From Trebonia sp963777905 (GTDB lineage Bacteria; Actinomycetota; Actinomycetes; Streptosporangiales; Streptosporangiaceae): DNA of 64,000 nt. The notes below the pieces were generated by a model that saw only the letters and a program-made list of their open reading frames with translations, searched no databases and was not told the origin of the DNA. The DNA lies in the NCBI GenBank assembly GCA_963777905.1, contig CAVZSM010000014.1, forward strand, positions 39,986-103,985. Reading direction: 5' to 3'. A program made the position numbers and the translations under genes. Positions 42,505-51,136 of this stretch are shown piece after piece; positions within the stretch are counted from its first letter, which is position 1, and each line of letters starts with the position of its first letter.

Positions 42505-42549
42505 AACTCAGCTCGTTGTTAGTGGCGAAGGTCAGGTATGCTCACCGGC

Positions 42550-42636
42550 GGTGGAGTCGCCTAGTGGCCGAGGGCGCACGCCTCGAAAGCGTGTGAGGGG
42601 GCAACCCCTCCGTGGGTTCAAATCCCACCTCCACCG
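42550..42636 (+). tRNA. tRNA-Ser (anticodon CGA)
   Basis: The 87-nt class II tRNA pairs GGTGGAG with CTCCACC, anticodon stem CACGC/GCGTG around CTCGAAA (anticodon CGA), long variable arm and T-arm GTGGG-TTCAAAT-CCCAC. Discriminator G. Confidence 0.95.
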
Positions 42637-42699
42637 CCAGGGCTGAAGATCCGCACGGCACGCGTGCGAGGGGTTCGCGTGCCATGGCGAGGAGTGTTA

Positions 42700-43953
42700 G
42701 TGCTAGAACCGCAGGGAACGCTATTCTTCCTGCTGCTGATGATGGCGTTCGGGGCACTTGTCATCTGGCTTGTCCTCACCAAGCAGGTCGTCTTCCGGGT
42801 GCTGGCCGCGTGCCTGGCGTTCATCCCGGCCATGGTGTTCGGCATCGCGGCGGTGAACAAGTACTACGACTACTACCAGACCTGGGGTGCGCTGTTCAGC
42901 GACCTGTCCGGGCAGGCGCAGTCGATCCCGCACCTGTCGGCCGCCAGCCTGAAGCGCGACGGTTCGCTGCGGCAGCAGATCAGCAGCACCAACGCCGGGC
43001 TCGACGCCCAGTTCGGCGCCCTGTTCAGCACCACGGTCACCGGTCCGCGCAGCCACATCACCAGGCAGGTGTACGTTTACCTGCCGCCGCAGTACTTCGC
43101 CAAGGCGTACGCGAACTACAGATTCCCGGCCATCGAGCTGCTGCACGGTGCCCCAGGGCAGCCGGCCACCTGGGTCAACGTGATGAACGTGATCCCGATC
43201 TACCTGAACCTGCTCGCGGAGCACAAGGCGTCCCCGGCGGTGCTCGTGATGCCGGACACCGACGGCGGCCTGCAGTACTCGCTGCAGTGCCTCAACGACC
43301 CGCACGGCCTGCAGGACATGACCTTCGTGGGCCAGGAGGTCCCCAACTGGGCCGCCGCCAACCTCCGCGTACAGCGGCCAGGCCTGATGTGGGGCATCGC
43401 GGGCTATTCGGAGGGCGGCTTCTGCGCCGCCAACATCGGCTTGCAGGACGCGCACAGGTTCGGCTATGTGGGCGTGGAAAGCGGGTACTTCGCGCCAGAC
43501 GCCAGCCAGGTGCCGACCGGCGGGAAGGCCGGCGGCAAGCCGCACGACATCAACGTGTTCGCGCATGACAAGCGGCTGCTGGAGATCAACACCCCTGACG
43601 AGTACATCCAGAACGTTCCGGTCGGGGTCCCGCAGTTCTTCCTCGCCGCGGGCGCCGACGACCTGTCCGACGTGCAGAACGCGGAGTACTTCAGGCAGCT
43701 GCTCCTGCTGCGGGTCGCCGACGTGCCCCCTGTGGACATCGTGAGCGGCGGGGGACACCAGGCCATGGTCTGGCGGTCAGCGCTGACCCCGATGCTCGAG
43801 TGGATGACCGCCGGGCTGTCCTGGCAGGTCCAGCACTTCGCGACGGCCGAGGCCGGCAAGCAGCCCACGGCACACCACGCGCACTCCGCTCGCAAGGTGA
43901 ACGATCTGGCGCCCAAGACGGCTCACACGGCGGTCCCGCGCGCGACGGTCTGA
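42700..43953 (+). CDS. Membrane-anchored esterase of the antigen-85/esterase-D alpha/beta-hydrolase type
   Basis: About 417 residues. I chose the GTG at 42700 because AGGAG lies six bases upstream. Two N-terminal helices (FFLLLMMAFGALVIWLV and VLAACLAFIPAMVFGIAAV) anchor the enzyme. The outside domain carries RQVYVYLPPQYFAKAY, FPAIELLHGAPG and the nucleophile elbow GIAGYSEGGFCAAN, then a histidine in SGGGHQAMVW. This is the esterase-D/mycolyltransferase fold seen in actinobacterial wall-acting enzymes; the acyl substrate is unknown. The C-terminus after the domain is His/Thr-rich and disordered. Confidence 0.87.
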   Translation: MLEPQGTLFFLLLMMAFGALVIWLVLTKQVVFRVLAACLAFIPAMVFGIAAVNKYYDYYQTWGALFSDLSGQAQSIPHLSAASLKRDGSLRQQISSTNAGLDAQFGALFSTTVTGPRSHITRQVYVYLPPQYFAKAYANYRFPAIELLHGAPGQPATWVNVMNVIPIYLNLLAEHKASPAVLVMPDTDGGLQYSLQCLNDPHGLQDMTFVGQEVPNWAAANLRVQRPGLMWGIAGYSEGGFCAANIGLQDAHRFGYVGVESGYFAPDASQVPTGGKAGGKPHDINVFAHDKRLLEINTPDEYIQNVPVGVPQFFLAAGADDLSDVQNAEYFRQLLLLRVADVPPVDIVSGGGHQAMVWRSALTPMLEWMTAGLSWQVQHFATAEAGKQPTAHHAHSARKVNDLAPKTAHTAVPRATV

Positions 43954-43992
43954 CGGCCGGATAACCCCGCCGGAGGTGCGAGACTGTGGGGC

Positions 43993-45069
43993 ATGAGTGA
44001 TCTCGCACCTCGGTTCCGCGCGTTGCTCGACGCGTTCGCCTCGTACAAGCCCGGCAAGGTCCCGGCCGCGGTAGCGGGGCAGGCGCACAAGCTGTCGTCC
44101 AACGAGTCGCCGTACGGGCCTCTCCCGTCGGTCGCTGAGGTGATCGCCGAGGCGGGTCGCGGCGTGAACCGTTATCCCGACAACGGAGCGGAAGCGCTGA
44201 CCGCAGCGATCGCGGAGCGGTTCGGCGTGCCCGCCGAGCACATCGCGGTCGGGTGCGGGTCGGTGGGGGTCCTCAAGCAGCTTGTCGAGGCGGTCAGCGA
44301 TCCGGACGCCGAGGTGCTCTACGCCTGGCGGTCGTTCGAGGCGTACCCGCCGCTCGTCGCCCTCGCGGGCGCCACGTCGATCCAGGTGCCGCTGGCAGAC
44401 GAGACGCACGACCTGGCCGCCATGGCGGCCGCCGTCACGCCGCGGACCAGGCTCGTCCTCGTCTGCAACCCGAACAACCCGACAGGCACGGTCGTAGGCC
44501 GCCGGCAGCTCACCGAATTCCTCGACCAGGTGCCAGGAGACTGCCTGGTCGTGCTCGACGAGGCCTACCGGGAGTACATCCGCGACGAATCGGTCCCAGA
44601 CGGCGTGGACCTGTACCGTGACCGGCCCAACGTGGCCGTGCTCCGCACGTTCTCCAAGGCGTACGGGCTGGCCGGGCTGCGGGTTGGTTTCCTGATCGGG
44701 CACCCGCCGGTCGCGGACGCCGTACGGAAGACGATGCTCCCCTTCACCGTGAGCTCGATCGCGCAGGCGGCGGCGGTAGCGTCGCTCGCCGCGGAGGCGG
44801 AACTCCTTGAGCGCGTGGAGACGGTCGTCAAGGAGCGCGACCGGGTGCGGTCGGCGCTGCTCGCGGACGGCTGGACCGTGCCGGTCACGGAGGCCAACTT
44901 CGTCTGGCTCCGCCTTGGTGAGCACACCACCGCGTTCGCGGCGGCCTGCGAGGGGTCCGGCCTCGCCGTCCGCCCCTTCGCCGGCGAGGGCGCCCGCGTC
45001 TCGATCGGCACCCCGGAAGCCAACGATGCGTTCCTGGCGACCGCCCGCGCCTTCCCGCACCACACGTAG
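43993..45069 (+). CDS. Histidinol-phosphate/phenylalanine aminotransferase (HisC/Pat type)
   Basis: The 358-residue PLP enzyme begins with the fold-type I pattern SYKPGKVP and KLSSNESPYGPLPSV; the PLP lysine is in TFSKAYGLAGLRVGF and CNPNNPTGTVV precedes it. It matches the actinobacterial Pat/HisC2 branch that often acts as a phenylalanine or aromatic aminotransferase. With pheA in the same window (18 kb away) a role in phenylalanine synthesis is plausible; histidinol-phosphate is the alternative, and no other his genes are nearby. Confidence 0.9.
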   Translation: MSDLAPRFRALLDAFASYKPGKVPAAVAGQAHKLSSNESPYGPLPSVAEVIAEAGRGVNRYPDNGAEALTAAIAERFGVPAEHIAVGCGSVGVLKQLVEAVSDPDAEVLYAWRSFEAYPPLVALAGATSIQVPLADETHDLAAMAAAVTPRTRLVLVCNPNNPTGTVVGRRQLTEFLDQVPGDCLVVLDEAYREYIRDESVPDGVDLYRDRPNVAVLRTFSKAYGLAGLRVGFLIGHPPVADAVRKTMLPFTVSSIAQAAAVASLAAEAELLERVETVVKERDRVRSALLADGWTVPVTEANFVWLRLGEHTTAFAAACEGSGLAVRPFAGEGARVSIGTPEANDAFLATARAFPHHT

Positions 45070-45122
45070 CCATTCTGCTACCCTCCGGAACGGCGGCCGG
45101 GTAAGTTAAGCCACGAGGGCAC

Positions 45123-46001
45123 ATGGCACACGTGAGGCACTGGTCCATGGCCGCGGGGCTGGCACTCGCGGCGCTGCTGGCTGGCTGCACCTCGGGAGGC
45201 AGTGCTTCGGGGGGCAGTGCCGGGGGACAGGCCAGCACCCCCGCGGCCGCGGGCTACTGGACGCACAACAGGCTGCTCGGCGCGCAGCCCTCGCGCGATT
45301 GGTCACTGCCGAAGCTGCCGTCCCCCGGCGCCACGCCCACCGCGCAAAATCCGCTGCTGGCCGCGCCGCGGGTCGGTGCGCTCTTCACCCACGACGCGAG
45401 CGGCGACCACTTCTGCACGGCGAGCGTCGTCGCCAGCCCCGGGCGCGACTTGCTGGTCACGGCGGCGCACTGCATCCACGGCGGCAAGGGCGGCGGCTAC
45501 AAGTCCGACATCGTGTTCATCCCCGGTTACCAGGACGGCGCCACGCCGTTCGGGGTGTGGACGCCGCGCAGGCTGCTCGTCGCCCCGCAGTGGGCGGCGT
45601 CCTCTGACCCGGACTTCGACGTGGGCTTCGTGGTGCTCCAGCCGCTCGACGGCAAGAACATCGAAGAAGTCCTCGGCGCCAACCAGATCGGCTTCAACGC
45701 GGGGTTCGACCACCTGGTGCGGGTCACCGGCTACCCGGCGAGCGCAGACGCCCCGGTGACCTGCATGAACCGGACCAGCCAGCAGAGCGCGCGCCAGGTC
45801 AGGTTCGAGTGCGGCGGGTTCTTCGGCGGCACCAGCGGCAGCCCGTGGGTAACCGGTTTCGACCCGCGAACCCGCACCGGCACGATCGTCGGCGTGATCG
45901 GCGGCTACCAGGAGGGTGGCGACACGGACGCCATCTCCTACAGCGCGTACCTGAACAGCGACATCCGCCAGCTCTACGAGCAGGCCGCCGCGACGGGCTA
46001 A
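45123..46001 (+). CDS. Secreted trypsin-like serine protease lipoprotein
   Basis: The 292-residue protein has a lipoprotein signal with lipobox LLAGC (cysteine near residue 22), a Ser/Gly linker and a chymotrypsin-fold domain. Catalytic triad: histidine in LVTAAHCIHGG, aspartate probably in SDPDFDVGFVVL, serine in GGTSGSPWV. A disulphide-like pair (HFCTAS, TCMN) is visible. The start has GAGGG close upstream. It is separated from murA by 18 bp on the opposite strand. Substrate unknown; such V8-like proteases often act on other secreted proteins. Confidence 0.9.
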   Translation: MAHVRHWSMAAGLALAALLAGCTSGGSASGGSAGGQASTPAAAGYWTHNRLLGAQPSRDWSLPKLPSPGATPTAQNPLLAAPRVGALFTHDASGDHFCTASVVASPGRDLLVTAAHCIHGGKGGGYKSDIVFIPGYQDGATPFGVWTPRRLLVAPQWAASSDPDFDVGFVVLQPLDGKNIEEVLGANQIGFNAGFDHLVRVTGYPASADAPVTCMNRTSQQSARQVRFECGGFFGGTSGSPWVTGFDPRTRTGTIVGVIGGYQEGGDTDAISYSAYLNSDIRQLYEQAAATG

Positions 46002-46019
46002 GCCGGGCCCTGTCGCGGG

Positions 46020-47318
46020 CTAGCCGACGGTGGCCGGCTCGTGTTCCTCGGCGCTGACGTCGGCGCCGAGCGCGGCGAACCGCTCCACCATCGTCGCGTG
46101 GCCGCGGTCGATCAGGTAGCCGTTGGACACCAGGGTCTCGCCCTCCGCGGCCAGGCCCGCCAGGATCAGCGCCGCGCCGCCGCGCAGGTCGTGCGCGGTG
46201 ACCTCGCAGCCGTGCAGCCCCGCCGCCCCGTGCACGATCGCGACGTTGTTGTCGATCTCGATCTTGGCGCCCATCTTGTTCAGCTCGGGCACCAGGGTGT
46301 ACCGGCCGTCGAAGATCGTTTCCCGGATGTAGCTGGCGCCGTCGGCCATCGTCGCCGCCGCCATGATGGGCGACTGGAGGTCGGTGGCGAACCCCGGATA
46401 CGGCGACGTGACCACGTTGATCGGCCGCAGCGGCCGCTCGCGCCTCACCTGGAGCACGGCGCCCTGGGACGCGAACTCGACGCCCATCTGCTCCAGCTTC
46501 CACCGGACCACGCCGAAGTGATCCAGGTTCGCCCCCACCAGGTTGATCTCGCCGCCCGCGGCGGCCGCGGCCATAGCGAACAAGCCGGCGTCGATCCGGT
46601 CCGGCATCACGGTGTGCTCAACCGCCGTTAGCTCGGAAACTCCGTGCACGGTGATGAACCCGGTGCCGCCGCCGCTGATGTCCGCGCCCATCCTGGAGAG
46701 GAACGCGATCACGTCGAGTACCTCGGGCTCTTGCGCGGTGTTGTCGATAATCGTGGTGCCCGGCGCCAGCGACGCCGCCATGATCAGGTTTTCTGTGCCG
46801 GTGTGTGACGGCGTGTCCAGGTACAGGTGCGCGCCGCGCAGCCCGGCTGGCGCCGTGATCCTGATGACCGAGTCACCCTCGTCCACCGTCGCGCCGAGCC
46901 GCGCGAAACCGCGGTAGTGGAAGTCCAGGTTCCTGCTGCCCAGGTTGCAGCCGCCGATGCCCTCAATGACCGCTTCGCCGAACCGGTGCAGCAGCGCGGG
47001 CACGAACAGCACTGAGGCGCGGGACCGCCGGGCGATCTCCGCCGGGAGCACCGGGGACGTCAGCCGCGAGGCGTCCACGACTAGCGTGCGCTCCGGCTCA
47101 TGGAACTCGACACGGGCGCCGACCGCCTGCGCGAGCTCGATGGCCCGCCGCACGTCTTCGATGGGCGGGACGTTCCGCAGCACGGTCCGGCCCTTCGGCG
47201 TCAGCAGCGACGCCGCGATCATCTTGAGCGCCGCGTTCTTGGCGCCCTGGATGAAGACCGTCCCGTGCAGGGTCGTGCCGCCGCGAACGCGGTAGCGGGT
47301 CTCGGTGCCCTTGGTCAT
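46020..47318 (-). CDS. murA: UDP-N-acetylglucosamine 1-carboxyvinyltransferase MurA
   Basis: The 432-residue enzyme adds enolpyruvate from PEP to UDP-GlcNAc, the first committed step of peptidoglycan precursor synthesis. It starts MTKGTETRYRVRGGTTLHGT with QGAKNAALKMIAASLL. The PEP-binding/fosfomycin-target cysteine is retained in GIGGCNLGSR. Actinobacteria often have two MurA paralogues; this one, next to purB, may be the second. I chose the ATG at 47318; the frame is open to 47375 but starts with a low-quality leader. It is the last gene of the purine-linked minus-strand run, 99 bp after purB. Confidence 0.93.
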   Translation of the reverse strand: MTKGTETRYRVRGGTTLHGTVFIQGAKNAALKMIAASLLTPKGRTVLRNVPPIEDVRRAIELAQAVGARVEFHEPERTLVVDASRLTSPVLPAEIARRSRASVLFVPALLHRFGEAVIEGIGGCNLGSRNLDFHYRGFARLGATVDEGDSVIRITAPAGLRGAHLYLDTPSHTGTENLIMAASLAPGTTIIDNTAQEPEVLDVIAFLSRMGADISGGGTGFITVHGVSELTAVEHTVMPDRIDAGLFAMAAAAAGGEINLVGANLDHFGVVRWKLEQMGVEFASQGAVLQVRRERPLRPINVVTSPYPGFATDLQSPIMAAATMADGASYIRETIFDGRYTLVPELNKMGAKIEIDNNVAIVHGAAGLHGCEVTAHDLRGGAALILAGLAAEGETLVSNGYLIDRGHATMVERFAALGADVSAEEHEPATVG

Positions 47319-47417
47319 GTGGATGGACTCCTGTCCGAGGGGTAACGACGAGAACGGCGCGCTACACGAGCACACCCGTGCGAATGCGTTGTCCAGTATG
47401 CCATCCGATGCGCGTGC

Positions 47418-48725
47418 TCACGTGAGCCTTGAGACACGGTCAAACACGCCGCCGAGCCGGCCGACGTACCGTTCGGCGTCGAATGCCCGGTCAAGGGCCA
47501 GCTCATCGATGGCCATGTTCCTGCTCTTGCCCTGGGCGAGCAAGGCATCACGGAACGGGGTCTGGTTGTCCCAGGTGTCCATCGCGGCGGCCTGCACGAG
47601 GGCGTACGCGTCCTCCCTGGACATTCCGCTGCTGACCAGCTCGAGCAGTACTCCGGAGGAGTACAGCAGGCCGTTCGTGAGATCCATGTTCGCCCGCATC
47701 CGCGCGGCGTCCACGACCAGTCCCTCCACGAGCCCCGTGGTCAGGTGCACCAGGTAGTCCGTGGCGATCGCGGCGTCAGGAAGCGCGATCCGCTCCACGC
47801 TGGAATGTGAGATATCCCTCTCGTGCCACAGCGGTATGCCTTCGGTGACCGGAGTCACGTATGACCGCACCACCCGCGCCAGCCCGCAGATCCGCTCGGA
47901 GCGGATCGGGTTCTTCTTGTGCGGCATCGACGACGAGCCCTTCTGGCCGGACCTGAACGGCTCGGCGAGCTCGCGCACCTCGGTCCGCTGCCCGTGCCTG
48001 ACCTCGAGCGCCACCGCTTCGCAGACCGTGGCGAGCACGGCCAGCGCGGACACCCACTCGGCGATGCCGTCGCGCATCACCACCTGGGTGGCCGCGTCGG
48101 CGGCGCGCAGCCCGAGCGCGGGCATCACCTCGGCCTCGATGGCCGGGTCGATGTTGGAGTAGCTGCCCACCGGCCCCGACAGCTTGCCGACCGCGACCGC
48201 CTCCCGCGCCCGCCGCACCCGGTCCCTGGACCGCGCCGCGGCGAACGCGAAGTCGGCGACCCGGTGGCCCCACAGGTCCGGTTCGGCGTGCACGCCGTGG
48301 GTCCGCCCTGAGCGCAGCGTGTTCCGGTGGGCGAGCGCGTGATCACGCAGCGCCGCGACCAGGCGGTCCGCCTTCGTCACGATGATGTCAGTGGCCTCAG
48401 CGAGCTGGACGGCGAGCGCGGTGTCGAGCAGATCGGAGGAGGTCATCCCGTAGTGCACGTAGGCCGCCGCGGACCGCGGTTCGGTATTGTCCGCCCAGGC
48501 GGTGAGGAACGCGATCACGTCGTGTTCTGTCACGGCTTCGATCGCTGCCACCGCTTCGGGGGTGGGAGGAGGCGCCGAACGGACGGGGCCGACTGCCGAG
48601 GCGGGCACTGTTCCCGCCCGCGCGTGGGCCTCGAGCACCAGCGTCTCCACCCGGCACCACAGCTCGTACTTGTGAGCGTCGCTCCACACCTGCCCCATCT
48701 CGGGCAGCGTGTACCTCTCGATCAT
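47418..48725 (-). CDS. purB: Adenylosuccinate lyase PurB
   Basis: The 435-residue enzyme acts twice in purine synthesis (SAICAR to AICAR, adenylosuccinate to AMP). It opens MIERYTLPEMGQVWSD and has the fumarase/aspartase signature SGQKGSSSMPHKKNPIRSE; HYGMTSSDLLDTAL and the catalytic histidine in SGRTHGVHAEPD are present. The ATG overlaps the LtrA stop by 4 bp. Neighbours purA and purD are upstream on the same strand, making a purine cluster with a membrane protein inserted between purD and purB. Confidence 0.95.
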   Translation of the reverse strand: MIERYTLPEMGQVWSDAHKYELWCRVETLVLEAHARAGTVPASAVGPVRSAPPPTPEAVAAIEAVTEHDVIAFLTAWADNTEPRSAAAYVHYGMTSSDLLDTALAVQLAEATDIIVTKADRLVAALRDHALAHRNTLRSGRTHGVHAEPDLWGHRVADFAFAAARSRDRVRRAREAVAVGKLSGPVGSYSNIDPAIEAEVMPALGLRAADAATQVVMRDGIAEWVSALAVLATVCEAVALEVRHGQRTEVRELAEPFRSGQKGSSSMPHKKNPIRSERICGLARVVRSYVTPVTEGIPLWHERDISHSSVERIALPDAAIATDYLVHLTTGLVEGLVVDAARMRANMDLTNGLLYSSGVLLELVSSGMSREDAYALVQAAAMDTWDNQTPFRDALLAQGKSRNMAIDELALDRAFDAERYVGRLGGVFDRVSRLT

Positions 48726-49856
48726 GCCTTAACCGTAGCCTGCTCCATGACCAGCGCGGCTGCGACGATGGCCGTGAGCAGCGCGATTCCGGCCGCCGCG
48801 TCCACCGCCGTGGCGACGGGCCAGGCCGCGAGGGCGGCCGCGGCGGCCGCCGCCCGGTACCACGGGATACCGGTCCTCAACACCCAGCGGAACAGGACGT
48901 CGCCGGTCAGGAACAGCGTCACGCCGCCCGCCAGCGCCACCGCCGGCCCGGCCGTCAGCGTGGCGCCCGGGTGCCCGATGGCCGTCTTCAGCCCCGCGGC
49001 GATCGCCACGATGCCGAGCAGCATCGGGATGTACGCGTAGAAGTAAGCGGCGAGCACGAGCCGGGGCCGCTCGGCGCGGTCGGCGCGGGCCAGCGATCGT
49101 GCCGCGCGGTCGTCGTCCGCGGTGCCGAAGAACGCCCACCACAGCGAGGCGGTGAGCGCCAGCCCGAGCGCCGCCGACAGGGCGAGGCTCACCGTGACGC
49201 GCTGCCCCCCGGCGCCGATCCCGACATCGGCCACCGACTCGCCGAACGCCACGATCAGCAGTGACCCGTGCCGCTCGACGAAGTGCTCAGGCTGGATCTC
49301 GAACCGGCCGGCGAGCCGGACGAACAACGAGGCGAACACCTGCAGTGCGAGCGCCGCCCCCCACAGTCCGTACGCGGCGGGGGACGGTGTCAGGCCCGCG
49401 ATGATCAGCAGCAGCGCGGACCCGAGGTTGAACGGCAGGATCCGCCAGATGTTCCGGTTGACGCGCAGGTAGAGGCCGCTGTGGACGGCGACGACGAGCA
49501 GGTAGCCGAGCCCGAAGGCCAGCCCGTCCCTGCCGCGTTCCCCGTCGCCGCCGAACGCGTGCGGGATCGACAGGCCGATGATGAGGAAACCGACCATGCC
49601 GAGCAGGAGCAGCAGGCGCTCCGGCACGCGAGAACGGCGTCCTGGTGTTGGTGAGCCACACGTACGCGCTGTACATCCACCACAGCAGGCCGAAGATCAG
49701 CAGCACCCGCCCGGCCGCCGCCGGCGTCACGTGCTCGGCGAGCATGCTGGTCAGCTGCGTGATCGTGAAGACGAAGACCAGGTCGAAGAACAGCTCGAGC
49801 GTGCTGACCCGCGCGGGCAGGTCAGCGTCCGGCTGCGGCTCGTTCCGCGATGTCAT
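48722..49856 (-). CDS. Low-temperature-requirement A (LtrA) family membrane protein (frameshifted in this sequence)
   Basis: Reconstructed protein of about 377 residues with around ten helices. The opening RVSTLELFFDLVFVFTITQL is the LtrA signature, and FEIQPEHFVERHGSLLIVAF plus GESV match the family's second motif. The frame breaks at about 49627-49633; removing one base joins WLTNTRTPFS to RLLLLLGMVGFLIIG. LtrA proteins are poorly understood. The gene overlaps purD at its 5' end by 35 bp and purB at its 3' end by 4 bp, so it is in the purine operon by position though not obviously by function. Confidence 0.87.
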
Positions 49857-51072
49857 GCCGGTACCAGCCGCCGCGCATCTCGACTGATTCCACGACCGCG
49901 TAGGCCGCCGCTCGCGCCGCGGCCAGATCCGGCCCTGAGCCGACGGCGTTCAGCACGCGGCCGCCCGCCGTGACCAGGTCGCCGCCCCGGAGAGCAGTAC
50001 CGGCGTGCAAGAGGTAACCACGGGCCCGTTCCGGCAAATCGATGTTGATCTTGTCTCCCTTGACCGGGGACTCGGGATAGCCCTCCGCGGCGAGTACCAC
50101 CGTGACCGCGGCACCGGGCAGCCAGCTCAGCGCGGGCGCCGCGGCCAGGTCGCCGGCCGCCGCGGCCTGCAGCAGGCCCGCCAGCGGAGTGGCCAGCCGG
50201 TCGAGGACCACCTGCGTTTCCGGATCACCGAAACGGGCGTTGAACTCCACCACCTTGACGCCCTTGCTGGTAAGCGCCAGGCCCGCGTAGAGCAGGCCGC
50301 GATACGGCGCGCCGCGGCGGCGCAACTCGCCGATGGCGGGCCCGATGACCGTGCCGAGGACGGTGTCCGCCAGGTCGGGCGGGGCCCAGGGGAGGGGGGC
50401 GTAGGCGCCCATGCCGCCGGTGTTCGGGCCCTGGTCGCCGTCGCGGGCCCGCTTGAAGTCCTGCGCGGGCAGCAGGGGGATCGCGGCGGTGCCGTCGGCG
50501 AGCGCGAACAGGGAGACCTCGGGGCCGTCCAGGTACTCCTCGATCACCACCTTGCCGCAGGCGGCGGCGTGCTTTCTCGCCGTGGCGAGGTCGTCGGTGA
50601 CCACGACGCCCTTGCCCGCCGCCAGCGCGTCGTCCTTCACCACGTACGGCGGGCCGAACGTGGCGAGCGCGACGTCGGCTTCCGCTTCGCTGTGGCAGGT
50701 GAACGAGCGCGCGGTGGGAATCCCGGCGTCGGTCATGACCTCCTTGGCGAACGCTTTGGAGCCCTCGATGCGGGCCGCCGCGGCGTCCGGGCCGAAGACG
50801 GCGATACCCGCCGCGCGCAGCGCGTCGGCCACCCCGGCCACCAGGGGCACCTCGGGGCCGATCACCACGAGGCCGGCGTTGAGGTGTTCCGCCAGCCGGG
50901 TGACGTCCGCCGGATCGGCAGGCTTAACCTCGTGGAGCTCCGCGAGCTCCGCGATGCCGGGGTTGCCCGGGGCGGCGTGCAGCCCGCTGACGCCGGGGTC
51001 GCGAGCCAGGGCGCGGACGATCGCGTGCTCGCGGCCGCCCGAGCCGATCACCAGTACTTGCACGTGCGCCAT
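49822..51072 (-). CDS. purD: Phosphoribosylamine-glycine ligase PurD
   Basis: The 416-residue ATP-grasp enzyme makes GAR from phosphoribosylamine. Motifs: MAHVQVLVIGSGGREHAI, VIGPEVPLVAG, EGSKAFAKEVM, ATP-binding VVKDDALAAGKGVVV and VIEEYLDGPEVSL, catalytic EFNARFGDPETQVVL. Near the C-terminus, LPERARGYLLHAGTAL includes a copy of the dispersed 20-bp repeat, in the stretch that usually reads something like xxVxVFHAGTAL. The purA gene is 64 bp upstream; ltrA overlaps downstream. Confidence 0.95.
   Translation of the reverse strand: MAHVQVLVIGSGGREHAIVRALARDPGVSGLHAAPGNPGIAELAELHEVKPADPADVTRLAEHLNAGLVVIGPEVPLVAGVADALRAAGIAVFGPDAAAARIEGSKAFAKEVMTDAGIPTARSFTCHSEAEADVALATFGPPYVVKDDALAAGKGVVVTDDLATARKHAAACGKVVIEEYLDGPEVSLFALADGTAAIPLLPAQDFKRARDGDQGPNTGGMGAYAPLPWAPPDLADTVLGTVIGPAIGELRRRGAPYRGLLYAGLALTSKGVKVVEFNARFGDPETQVVLDRLATPLAGLLQAAAAGDLAAAPALSWLPGAAVTVVLAAEGYPESPVKGDKINIDLPERARGYLLHAGTALRGGDLVTAGGRVLNAVGSGPDLAAARAAAYAVVESVEMRGGWYRHDIAERAAAGR
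50016..50035 (+). repeat. Dispersed 20-bp palindromic repeat, copy D (inside purD)
   Basis: AACCACGGGCCCGTTCCGGC differs from copies A and B only in the last base, and shares the preceding GGT with copy B. On the purD strand it encodes the PERARGY residues of a linker near the C-terminus. Confidence 0.85.
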
Positions 51073-51136
51073 CCTCGCCTGTACGTGGTCGATGTGACAT
51101 CGTCCACCAAAGAGTGTGGTCGATGGGACATCGACC

